Assembly: GCA_964601575.1 (NCBI GenBank)
Contig: CAZROA010000114.1
Coordinates: 1-48,231 of the forward strand
Direction: 5' to 3'
DNA length: 48,231 bases
DNA from: CAZKEG01 sp964601575
Lineage (GTDB): Bacteria > Desulfobacterota > Thermodesulfobacteria > Thermodesulfobacteriales > Thermodesulfatatoraceae
Below are positions 1 to 5,834 of the stretch, piece after piece. Made by a program: the position numbers and the translations under genes. The notes below the pieces were generated by a model. That model was not told where the DNA came from. It did not search any database and saw nothing but the letters and a program-made list of their open reading frames with translations. How positions within the stretch are numbered: position 1 is the stretch's first letter; each line of letters opens with the position of its first letter.

Positions 1-119
1 TTCATAAATAACAGGTTGTAATGGAAAACAAAAGGACTGAGGCACCAACAACTCGCTAGAGATCTTGTTGGTCAAAAAGAAGCATGTTAGTTTTTTGAAA
101 ACTCATATTTCTCGCCTTT
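1..119. other. Left-edge intergenic stretch
   Basis: No coding frame is convincing here. An 8-bp inverted repeat (ACCAACAA at 44-51, TTGTTGGT at 65-72) could form a hairpin ahead of the tRNA, but no clear T-run follows it. It may be the terminator of a gene that lies to the left of the window. Confidence 0.3.
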
Positions 120-195
120 GCCCCCGTAGCTCAGGAGGATAGAGCACGGGATTCCTATCCCGGTGTCGCAGGTTCGAATCCTGCCGGGGGCACCA
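120..195 (+). tRNA. tRNA-Arg(CCT)-like gene with a short anticodon loop
   Basis: The acceptor stem GCCCCCG/CGGGGGC, D-arm GCTC/GAGC, T-arm GCAGG-TTCGAAT-CCTGC and encoded CCA are all perfect. The anticodon stem CGGGA/TCCCG encloses only six bases, TTCCTA, which read as CCT (Arg) if aligned to the usual U33-anticodon-A37 pattern. A standard tRNA-Arg(CCT) would have one more A in the loop. It may be a functional variant, a decayed tRNA gene beside a mobile element, or a sequencing error. The 3' end points into the accessory island, as expected for an integration target. Confidence 0.75.
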
Positions 196-227
196 GTAAA
201 ATCAAGGCTTTCAGAAATTAAGGTTTA

Positions 228-264
228 AGGGTGACAACCTCGTTTGTCACCTATTTGTCACCCT
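228..264. repeat. GTGACA inverted/direct repeat cluster beside tRNA-Arg
   Basis: AGGGTGACA at 228-236 is the exact reverse complement of TGTCACCCT at 256-264. TTTGTCACC also occurs twice in direct orientation (243-251 and 254-262) with an 11-bp period, about one helical turn. Helically phased short repeats just past the 3' end of a tRNA resemble arm-type sites bound by tyrosine integrases or excisionases. No integrase gene is in the window, so this role is inferred. Confidence 0.5.
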
Positions 265-401
265 AGAGAGAAAAATTACCCACTTAGAAGCTCGTATTTT
301 CATTCTGATGGCTTTTCTGTGCTTACTGATAGTTGGGCCTTTCTAACCCAAAAAAATCGCTCAGGAGCCAAATATAAGCCTCATCGCCGACAAGGTCCTT
401 A

Positions 402-425
402 TTAAAGGCTCGCTTCAATAAAGGG
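402..425 (+). repeat. 24-bp inverted repeat, left copy
   Basis: This 24-base sequence (beginning TTAAAGGCTCGC, ending AATAAAGGG) occurs again as an exact reverse complement at 6549-6572. The flank at 379-400 contains a short imperfect stem (GCCTCATCG...). The two copies bracket the TA-like cassette and the terminase module, so they are candidate element boundaries or members of a dispersed palindromic repeat family. Confidence 0.75.
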
Positions 426-487
426 CAGGTAATTCCTAAGGGTCATACTCTCGAATTAAAACAGTCTTTTATAGACCTTCAAAAATT

Positions 488-781
488 TTAAATTTTAAAA
501 GATGCTAAATATTGTTTTATTATTGATACATATTCATTATAAGTTAGGGAACAATCTAATAAATCATCAAATTGTTTTACACTTAATTTAAGCTGTCTTG
601 CCATAGCTTTATAGGTTTTTGGCGGGACAAACTTACGTCCTTTTGGAACAGTAATTCTTGCTATTTTTTTATTATCTAAAACAAACCAACCATTAAATTC
701 TCCACTACTTCTAAATGATATATTAAGTTTTTGTTCACAGCATTTTTTAATATGAAATGTATTATATTGCGTATTACGCAT
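488..781 (-). CDS. HicA-like small protein (putative TA partner)
   Basis: 97 residues. The middle (about residues 25-75: GWFVLD...ARITVPKGRK...TYKAMARQLKLSVKQF) has the layout of a HicA-type double-stranded-RNA-binding fold: a beta hairpin, the V-P-x-G/H element, then a helix. The catalytic histidine that HicA normally has in its G-S-H motif is not seen; the aligned segment reads SSGEFNG. It lies 18 bases after the HicB-like gene with no clear Shine-Dalgarno, suggesting translational coupling. It is AT-rich, unlike the host core. The HicA relation comes from pattern recognition and is moderately likely; a role as toxin is inferred. Confidence 0.6.
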   Translation of the reverse strand: MRNTQYNTFHIKKCCEQKLNISFRSSGEFNGWFVLDNKKIARITVPKGRKFVPPKTYKAMARQLKLSVKQFDDLLDCSLTYNEYVSIIKQYLASFKI

Positions 782-799
782 TTCATTATAAGCTCAAAG

Positions 800-1216
800 T
801 TAAATCACTATTGTTAAAAGGAAATTTTTTATATTTTGCCATTCTTGCGTTAAATTATTGTCTTCTTCGTATAATAATTCTTCATGTAAGGATTCTATTT
901 CAATACAAAGATTTTTAATAGCTTCTTGGATTGTGTTTCCAAAACCAAAAAGAGGTAAAGCATGTGTCTGAGCTAAATATCCTTCGCCATCTTTTTCTAT
1001 ACAAACAAGCAAAGGTTCTTTTAAATATTTAGTATTTAAACGGTTTAACTCATAAAATATTTTTTCAGGTAAAGGTGTAGAAGTTTTTTGTAAGACAGCA
1101 CCTAAGCTAGATGAAGAAGTATACTTAATATTTTCTGAATAAAAACCCTTAGAAGGACCTGTATTATAAGCTAGTAATGTTGCTATATTATCTTTAACTA
1201 TCGAACTCTGTAACAT
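800..1216 (-). CDS. HicB-like antitoxin-type protein
   Basis: 138 residues. The C-terminal half (about residues 68-120) reads LVCIEKDGEGYLAQTH, then a conserved glycine turn (GFGNTIQEAIKNL) and a helix. This is the partial RNase-H-like fold of HicB antitoxins, in which a beta sheet is followed by a T-x-x-E-A helix. The N-terminal ~60 residues show no recognisable DNA-binding domain. It begins inside the upstream DUF3467-like gene (23-base overlap) and is followed by the HicA-like gene, so the three are probably co-transcribed. HicB would neutralise its partner and may autoregulate. Confidence 0.6.
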   Translation of the reverse strand: MLQSSIVKDNIATLLAYNTGPSKGFYSENIKYTSSSSLGAVLQKTSTPLPEKIFYELNRLNTKYLKEPLLVCIEKDGEGYLAQTHALPLFGFGNTIQEAIKNLCIEIESLHEELLYEEDNNLTQEWQNIKNFLLTIVI

Positions 1217-1568
1217 CTTTACCTGTTTTTTCTTCTGATTGCAATTTTTCGAGTTTTTGAATCAATTCACCAAACCATTTGTGAATTTCTTTAGCCTTAT
1301 CTAAATGTAAAATTATACCATTTTGAATATAACGAATAATTTTAGGTTCTTCTGGTTCTATCGCAATTTCATTGCCTAACGTTCCTTCGGCAGATAATTC
1401 ATAGGTTTGAGATTTAGGTAAACCTTGTCTTTCAAAAAAGAAATTTATTACTATTTCTCCTCTCGGAGAAATGCCACCTACTGCTCCATTCACATAAACG
1501 GGATTATAATCATCAGGAAAGATATACTTAAATTTTATAGAATTTTGAGATTTTGATGATTCACCCAT
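1194..1568 (-). CDS. DUF3467-like protein, first gene of TA-like cassette
   Basis: 124 residues, with the pattern YVNGAVGGISPRGEIVINFF near the N-terminus and RYIQNGIILHLDKAKEIHKW near the C-terminus. The beta-strand block (asking 'seen/done' type N-G-x-x-G) followed by a single amphipathic helix resembles DUF3467, a small family of unknown function; I make this link from memory with moderate certainty. A GGGGG ribosome binding site lies upstream of the ATG. It leads an AT-rich leftward operon with the HicB- and HicA-like genes. No enzymatic motif is visible. Confidence 0.6.
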   Translation of the reverse strand: MGESSKSQNSIKFKYIFPDDYNPVYVNGAVGGISPRGEIVINFFFERQGLPKSQTYELSAEGTLGNEIAIEPEEPKIIRYIQNGIILHLDKAKEIHKWFGELIQKLEKLQSEEKTGKDVTEFDS

Positions 1569-1592
1569 AATACCCCCACTTTTTATAGGTGC

Positions 1593-1621
1593 CGAATATC
1601 AAAAATATAGGTTTTGGTCAA
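1593..1621 (-). promoter_or_regulatory. Promoter of the TA-like operon
   Basis: On the minus strand TTGACC (1616-1621) is followed after 17 bases by TATTCG (1593-1598). Transcription would start near 1586, leaving a short leader before the ATG at 1568. The -35 is a near-consensus match and the -10 is weaker; a TATAAA further in is an alternative -10. Confidence 0.45.
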
Positions 1622-1738
1622 GACGATTTTCATTTTACCTCTTCATGATTATCGGGCAACAAAAATCCATCCATGAAATTGAAAACAGGTATGGAAAACC
1701 ATCTAAAAGCTGGCCTATTGGGAAGCAAGAGGTTTGTG

Positions 1739-1781
1739 GGGCCTCTAACGAAAGAGGCCCGGCACTAAGTACCGGGCCTCT
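1739..1781 (-). terminator. Overlapping alternative hairpins after the terminase-side operon
   Basis: Three arms are complementary in sequence: A GGGCCTCT (1739-1746), B AGAGGCCCGG (1753-1762), C CCGGGCCTCT (1772-1781). B pairs with C in a 9-bp GC-rich stem, or with A in an 8-bp stem, but not both. The element sits 72 bases past the stop of the leftward zinc-ribbon gene and could terminate from either direction. The T-content after the stem is modest (TCTTTCGTT on the minus strand). Confidence 0.5.
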
Positions 1782-1796
1782 ATGCCTTGCCTCGCT

Positions 1797-1813
1797 GACC
1801 AATTAAATTGGTC
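1797..1813. repeat. 17-bp palindrome
   Basis: GACCAATT-A-AATTGGTC is a perfect palindrome, flanked on both sides by near-identical GCCTTGCCTCG / GCCTCGCCTCG tracts. It could be an operator or a hairpin in the 3' region of the leftward operon. 1569-1852 holds no other gene. Confidence 0.4.
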
Positions 1814-1852
1814 TGCCTCGCCTCGAAGTAAAAACAATATACCTTATTTTGC

Positions 1853-2488
1853 CTACTCCTTCAAGGCCTCCTTGTCTTCCTCGGTAAGAAAATCGGGTCT
1901 AATCCATCCTCTCTTGACCCAGGTCTTACGATACCTCGGCTCAGGCCAAGTAAGATAGGGGTTAAAATCTTTAGCCTCCGCAGGCCAGATTCGACCGGCC
2001 CCACCTGGATGCGACCACCCAAATTCTATCTCTCGGCCACATTTGGCACATACGACGTAAATCTCCTCTGAAATGTCTTCTTCGGTTTCTTCTATCAGTT
2101 CACCTTCCTCGTATGGGTCAAAGCACTTTTCACATAAAATTTCTTCCTCTAGTTCTTCCTCTTCGACCTCTTCCTTTAACTCTTCCATTTCATCTTCACA
2201 GTAGTCTCTTGCTATCCGACGCCAACCAGGACGATGCTCATCATCCAAGAAATAACAATCCAAATAGATCTCAGTGATCTGAATTTCTCTTCGGTAGGCT
2301 AGGCCACCCTCTCCTTCTCCACATTTGCATGGTTGTCCATAAACCTGGCGAGTCACAGTAGTTGTATAAAACTTGACCAGTAAATCGTGCCCTCCACACT
2401 TTTTACAGGTAAAAAGAGGGTTTCCTTCTTCGTCAACAAAAATCGGCGCGTCTTCTACAAATTTTTCAGTTATGTCCTTTATTCCCAT
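1853..2488 (-). CDS. Acidic zinc-ribbon protein, element-encoded
   Basis: 211 residues from the ATG at 2488, chosen because AGGAGG lies five bases upstream (a GTG two codons earlier would overlap that site). Four Cys pairs are visible: CKKC and CKC near residues 28-56, CEKC near 119 and CAKC near 147, consistent with one or two zinc ribbons. A very acidic stretch (about residues 96-142, mostly Glu) separates them. The C-terminus is Trp/Pro rich (WPEPRYRKTW). I do not recognise the family. As last gene of the leftward operon it probably belongs to the element's accessory functions; a DNA-mimic or adaptor role is speculation. Confidence 0.7.
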   Translation of the reverse strand: MGIKDITEKFVEDAPIFVDEEGNPLFTCKKCGGHDLLVKFYTTTVTRQVYGQPCKCGEGEGGLAYRREIQITEIYLDCYFLDDEHRPGWRRIARDYCEDEMEELKEEVEEEELEEEILCEKCFDPYEEGELIEETEEDISEEIYVVCAKCGREIEFGWSHPGGAGRIWPAEAKDFNPYLTWPEPRYRKTWVKRGWIRPDFLTEEDKEALKE

Positions 2489-2509
2489 AGGCACCTCCTA
2501 TTTGTTTAA

Positions 2510-2532
2510 GCCCGGACCGGAAAGGTCCGGGC
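2510..2532 (-). repeat. 9-bp stem-loop between element genes
   Basis: GCCCGGACC (2510-2518) pairs perfectly with GGTCCGGGC (2524-2532) around a five-base loop. It lies between two co-oriented leftward genes, 22 bases ahead of the next start codon. No T-run follows, so RNA processing, partial termination or translational control are as likely as full termination. Confidence 0.5.
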
Positions 2533-2557
2533 CTGGTGGGGCGTTAGGCGGTCCCTT

Positions 2558-2932
2558 CTACTTCGGGCCCCGACTCTTGTACCTTACTAGATTCGTTGCT
2601 TTTGGGAGCTCGGGTTTCTTCACCATTTTTACTTTTACCGTAGCCCTTGAGTTCCTGGACGGCTTTCTCAATGACATAAATATCCCGCTTAGGTCTTCGG
2701 CCATCCACGCGGTGTGGGTGTGCAAAAGGTCGAAAACCCAGTCGAGGCCATCAACCACCTTACCCGAGAGGTGGGAAAGATCGGTCTTTTCGTCCGGGTC
2801 CGCGTTCTTGGCCTCTTCTACCAGACGAGCTACCCAGGAAAGAAATTCCAAGGTGAAGGAAACGTCATAAAGTTCGTTTTCTTTGATTTTGAGACCATCT
2901 ATGGCCCGAGAAATCCGTTCTTCCGGATGCAT
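2558..2932 (-). CDS. Small hypothetical protein with in-frame UGA upstream
   Basis: 124 residues from the ATG at 2932, of unknown function. It is mostly helical, with an Asp/Glu-rich middle and a basic tail (ATVKVKMVKK...YKSRGPK). The start lacks a good ribosome binding site. A strong one (AGAGGAGG) lies before another ATG at 2980 in the same frame, and only one codon, UGA at 2945-2947, interrupts the frame between them. The natural product may therefore be about 140 residues, with N-terminus MPNQTSVNKGC-(UGA)-CFGW. Nonsense mutation of a Trp codon, translational restart or recoding are possible. Confidence 0.6.
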   Translation of the reverse strand: MHPEERISRAIDGLKIKENELYDVSFTLEFLSWVARLVEEAKNADPDEKTDLSHLSGKVVDGLDWVFDLLHTHTAWMAEDLSGIFMSLRKPSRNSRATVKVKMVKKPELPKATNLVRYKSRGPK

Positions 2933-2980
2933 CCAACCAAAACATCAACATCCTTTGTTGACGCTTGTTTGGTTCGGCAT
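2933..2980 (-). other. In-frame 5' extension containing UGA
   Basis: The ATG at 2980 follows AGAGGAGG at ideal spacing and encodes 11 residues ending in Cys before UGA (2945-2947). The same frame resumes with CFGW and then the annotated protein. Sixteen bases past the UGA the RNA can form AUCCG-GAAGAA-CGGAU (2913-2928), a five-bp stem with G at the first loop position. This loosely fits the relaxed bacterial SECIS pattern as I recall it. A simple nonsense mutation (TGG to TGA) is the plainer reading. Confidence 0.5.
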
Positions 2981-3051
2981 GGCTACCTCCTCTTAATTGT
3001 TTTTTTGGCTTAAATTTGATCGGCAAGTTTAGTTTCTCTGTCCCTTAAGAC

Positions 3052-3279
3052 TTAGGCCGTACCTGCCACTTCTTCTTGAATAGAGGTTGAAGTCTGAGAG
3101 TCTTGGGCCTCCGCTGCCTGCTTTTTCTCCAGGCCTTCTTTGATAATCTCGATCAGATTGCTGATTTTGGTATGGCGGTCCGCAACATATCTGGCGGCGA
3201 GTCTGGGGACGATAGGTAGGGTGTTACGAACCTCTTCCATAAACTCTTGAAACGTCGATGCTTTTAATCTTGCCCTCAC
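3052..3279 (-). CDS. Small hypothetical protein of the element
   Basis: 75 residues if translation starts at the GTG at 3279, which has AGGAG four to five bases upstream; the TTG at 3294 has no site. This gives a 56-base overlap with the preceding gene. The N-terminal two-thirds is helical and basic (RARLKASTF...RYVADRHTKISNLIEIIKEGL) and the last 20 residues are Gln/Ser/Thr/Glu rich and probably disordered. I recognise no family. Its place in the operon with the other small proteins suggests an element-specific role. Confidence 0.5.
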   Translation of the reverse strand: MRARLKASTFQEFMEEVRNTLPIVPRLAARYVADRHTKISNLIEIIKEGLEKKQAAEAQDSQTSTSIQEEVAGTA

Positions 3280-3421
3280 TGATCTCCTGATCAAGCTGGT
3301 CCAAAAGGTTCATGGTCCAAGCAGTTCCTTCTAAGAGATGGACCACGCTATCTAAGTCCACCAGTTCGTTATGCAGGAAGGTTAGTGCCGTTTGTGGAGA
3401 AATAATTTTTTGCTTACTCAT
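3224..3421 (-). CDS. Small hypothetical protein, first gene of leftward element operon
   Basis: 65 residues, starting at an ATG with GGAGG at good spacing and a near-consensus promoter just upstream (3463-3492). The sequence is predicted to be helical (TALTFLHNELVDLDSVVHLL...LLDQLDQEI) without recognisable domains or Cys. It is divergent from the ribbon-helix-helix gene at 3521, so the two probably share regulation. Function unknown. Confidence 0.55.
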   Translation of the reverse strand: MSKQKIISPQTALTFLHNELVDLDSVVHLLEGTAWTMNLLDQLDQEISEGKIKSIDVSRVYGRGS

Positions 3422-3451
3422 GCCCTACCTCCTTTATTAATTGATTTATTG

Positions 3452-3484
3452 ATTTCTATTTTTCTATAGCAGATCAATAGAAAT
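3452..3484. promoter_or_regulatory. Inverted repeat, candidate operator
   Basis: ATTTCTATT (3452-3460) and AATAGAAAT (3476-3484) are exact inverted repeats that flank the -10 of the leftward promoter. TCAATAG also occurs twice directly (3474-3480 and 3500-3506). This is the type of site a ribbon-helix-helix dimer pair would bind, and such a protein is encoded 37 bases away. Confidence 0.5.
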
Positions 3485-3492
3485 GTTGTCAA
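3463..3492 (-). promoter_or_regulatory. Leftward promoter of small-protein operon
   Basis: On the minus strand TTGACA (3487-3492) is followed after 18 bases by TATAGA (3463-3468), an excellent sigma-70 match. The -35 box is shared with the opposing rightward promoter. Confidence 0.65.
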
Positions 3493-3514
3493 GTAGATTT
3501 CAATAGGCTATAAA
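3486..3514 (+). promoter_or_regulatory. Rightward promoter of the RHH gene
   Basis: TTGTCA (3486-3491), 17-base spacer, TATAAA (3509-3514). The expected start of transcription falls on or next to the ATG at 3521, so the transcript would be leaderless. The -35 overlaps the -35 of the leftward promoter by five bases, so only one polymerase can bind at a time. Confidence 0.6.
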
Positions 3515-3520
3515 AGAGGC

Positions 3521-3691
3521 ATGGCTACCAAGGGAAAGAAAGTTTTAAATACGTCCATCAATGAGGACCTTCTAAAGGCTTTCAAAATTCTGGCCGTAGA
3601 GCAAGGGAAGCGCTTAAACGAGCTCCTTGAGGAAGCAATGCGGGATCTGCTCGCCAAATACGGCAAGAAGGTCGAAGAGGGGCAGAAGTAG
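3521..3691 (+). CDS. Ribbon-helix-helix regulator (56 aa)
   Basis: A 56-residue protein. After a basic N-terminus (MATKGKK) comes a short strand VLNTSINEDL and two helices (LLKAFKILAVEQ, RLNELLEEAMRDLLAKYG). This is the arrangement of CopG/Arc-type ribbon-helix-helix dimers that insert the strand into the major groove. It is the only rightward gene in the island and lies beside two inverted/direct repeats and a bidirectional promoter. The obvious reading is an autoregulator and switch of the leftward operon. The ATG is the only plausible start and appears to be at the 5' end of the transcript. Confidence 0.75.
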   Translation: MATKGKKVLNTSINEDLLKAFKILAVEQGKRLNELLEEAMRDLLAKYGKKVEEGQK

Positions 3692-3699
3692 CCTTTCCT

Positions 3700-3906
3700 C
3701 TAAAATTCTTTGGAAATTAGCCCGTCAAGGCTTTTTCTCCACACATAAACCCTTCCCCCCACCTTTACGCCTTCAACCTTTCCTTGTTGAATCCAATTCC
3801 GCACGGTCCAGTAGCTTCTGTTTAGCTTATCCGCCACAATCGTTGCCTCAATAAGCTCACCCTTACGCAAAAGTTCGCTGATTTGGGCAAAATTAAGCTT
3901 TGCCAT
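3700..3906 (-). CDS. AlpA/Xis-like helix-turn-helix protein
   Basis: 68 residues from the ATG at 3906, preceded by AGGAGG that overlaps the terminase stop codon; the longer frame starting at 3924 would bury this site. Residues 20-60 (ATIVADKLNRSYWTVRNWIQQGKVEGVKVGGRVYVW) match the MerR-like winged helix of excisionases and AlpA activators: HTH, R-x-W-I-x-x-G-K, beta wing, Y-V. Such proteins direct excision or switch on late genes in phages and satellites. Co-transcription with the terminase genes is likely. Confidence 0.7.
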   Translation of the reverse strand: MAKLNFAQISELLRKGELIEATIVADKLNRSYWTVRNWIQQGKVEGVKVGGRVYVWRKSLDGLISKEF

Positions 3907-3914
3907 CGCACCTC

Positions 3915-5834
3915 CTAGAGCCATTTCTTAAATCCACCTACATTAAGCCAGGAGTTGTATCTCCTTCGCGGTCTCTGAGGCGTTTTAGCTTTTTGTTGTC
4001 CCAAAATCCCCTGGGGCCTTTTCAAGACTTCAAGGCCTCCAAACCACTCGGTGTCCACCGTGGCCATGGCGTAGACCTCGCAGTCAAGGGCGTGGTTCTG
4101 CTTGTACACCCGCACCCACTTCTCTTTCCCCGTCTTGGTGTCGATGCGCTTCTCCTCAGATAAGAGCTGTTTGACGTACTCCTCGGGCGTTTCGCTATGC
4201 AAGAGAAAAGAACCCGGAGAACCGGGCTCAAGAGATAGCCGGTAATGAATGGCCTCCTTGAAGGCAATCGTGTCAATCAAAAAGAGGGTCAATCCACCAG
4301 GTAGGGGCTTTCCTGAAGGCATCTTGTCAAGGACGGTACGCTTTACCCGTTTTCCGCTTCTCTGGCTAAGCCCCTTAATCCCAAAGACGATTCCCCGGCT
4401 GTTTTGCCGGAGCCAGTAGTAAACCGCCTCGGTCATGGAAAGGCCGCCATCAAGAGCCGTTCCGCCGGTGTCAATCGCAGCTCGCCAAACTGACATCCTC
4501 TCGTTGGTGTCTTCTATGGGATAGGCCCTCTCAAAAATCACCCGCTCAAGCTCCTCAAACGATGGCACAAAACCAAAGTCCACCAGGTAGCTTGTCCGGT
4601 CCCTCAGCCAGGCCCGCACTACATACCAAAAGCCATTGGCCTGGGTGTCTATCCCCATGGTCAAGCACAAAGTATCCCTGGGCACTGTAAGCGGCGGAAG
4701 ACTAGTCCTGTGGGTCTCAAGAAGCTTGACCGGATCCTTCTTCTGGACGGCTACGTCTTCCCACTCCTCAGCAAGCCAGCCGTTTACAAAGGTCATCAAA
4801 CGCGGCGGATCGTCCTTGACCTCGAGGAACTTAGCCGCCACTTGGCCAAAGGTGATGAAAGGCGAATAAAGGCTTGAGATCCAAAAGCCTATAGATTCAA
4901 CGCTCTCAGCCCTTGGACTTCCATCAAACCGGAGCCACTTCCCTTTGGCTAGCATCTTAGGCTTGTGCTTGTCTCGGATGGGCTTCTTGCAGGTCTCGCA
5001 CTCATAATAGGCCGTCTCCCTGGCATACTTCTGGGCTACAGGGTCGCTTGAATCTACTCCCTCGGGCAACTCCCATTTGACCTGTTCAAATTTGAGCACC
5101 TGGTAAGACCCACAATGGGGACAAGGCACAAAGTAGCACAGCTTCTCTTCGCAGCTTTCAAAGTAGCGGCTTATGGCCCCGTCACTGGTGGTCGGCGAAG
5201 AGACAAGGACGGTCTTTCTAGTGTAAGGGAAGGTCTTCTGTCTTTCCATGGCAAGCTGGACGGGATCACCTTCCTTGCCGCTAAATTTGGGATACTTCCC
5301 AAGCTCATCGCAAAACAGGTACTCAATCGGCAAGCTGGCCAGGGCCCCAGGATTCTGGGCTGAGGCCAGGTACACAATGCAATCCTGGAAGTGCATCTCT
5401 TCGATCTTGAACTTGTCCGGGTTAGGATGCTTCTTGGCCCGCAATACCGGACAAGCCTCGATCATCGGCTGAATCCTGGTAGTGGAAAAACGCTTGTAGG
5501 TCTTCTCCGAATCGTAAACGATCAACACTGGCCCTGGGCTCTCATCAATCACCCACCCAAGACAGTTCAGAATCGTTTCGCTCTTCCCTAATTGGGTGCC
5601 CCACTTGAGCACAATGAGCCTGACCTTGGGGTCGGAAAAGGCGTCCATTACCTTTTTGAGGTAAGGCACCCGGCTAGTGCGCCATCTTCCTGGCTCAGAG
5701 CTAGCAAGACGGGTCAAGATGCGGTGCCTATCTGCCCAGGCGGAAACCCGCCTCAGCACCCCAGGCCGCCAAGCGTCCCAAACCGCCTTTAAGACCGGAC
5801 TATCTGGCTTTCGCGATCTTCTTTTCGATGGCAT
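3915..5834 (-). CDS. Phage terminase large subunit, GpA family
   Basis: 639 residues, normal for the lambda GpA family. Visible elements: Walker A-like KWGTQLGKSE (77-86), Walker B YLFCDE with D176/E177, a zinc-finger pair C238-x2-C241 and C279-x2-C282, and a C-terminal nuclease with acidic residues at D396 (GIDTQ) and D455 (AIDTGG). The enzyme cuts concatemeric DNA at cos and pumps it into a prohead at the portal. The gene overlaps the small subunit by 35 bases and looks intact. No portal or capsid gene follows, which is unusual because GpA is normally followed by gpW and the portal. Confidence 0.93.
   Translation of the reverse strand: MPSKRRSRKPDSPVLKAVWDAWRPGVLRRVSAWADRHRILTRLASSEPGRWRTSRVPYLKKVMDAFSDPKVRLIVLKWGTQLGKSETILNCLGWVIDESPGPVLIVYDSEKTYKRFSTTRIQPMIEACPVLRAKKHPNPDKFKIEEMHFQDCIVYLASAQNPGALASLPIEYLFCDELGKYPKFSGKEGDPVQLAMERQKTFPYTRKTVLVSSPTTSDGAISRYFESCEEKLCYFVPCPHCGSYQVLKFEQVKWELPEGVDSSDPVAQKYARETAYYECETCKKPIRDKHKPKMLAKGKWLRFDGSPRAESVESIGFWISSLYSPFITFGQVAAKFLEVKDDPPRLMTFVNGWLAEEWEDVAVQKKDPVKLLETHRTSLPPLTVPRDTLCLTMGIDTQANGFWYVVRAWLRDRTSYLVDFGFVPSFEELERVIFERAYPIEDTNERMSVWRAAIDTGGTALDGGLSMTEAVYYWLRQNSRGIVFGIKGLSQRSGKRVKRTVLDKMPSGKPLPGGLTLFLIDTIAFKEAIHYRLSLEPGSPGSFLLHSETPEEYVKQLLSEEKRIDTKTGKEKWVRVYKQNHALDCEVYAMATVDTEWFGGLEVLKRPQGILGQQKAKTPQRPRRRYNSWLNVGGFKKWL

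Noticed and set aside
300..425. Leftward open stretch containing the 24-bp repeat (LLKRAFNKDLVGDEA...)
   Set aside because: No proper start, and the same bases recur in noncoding DNA at 6509-6578, so it is repeat sequence, not a gene remnant.
2373..2870. 165-codon open frame on the + strand
   Set aside because: It lies opposite two leftward genes with good starts, crosses a hairpin, and its protein is low-complexity Ser/Gly/Phe without domain features.
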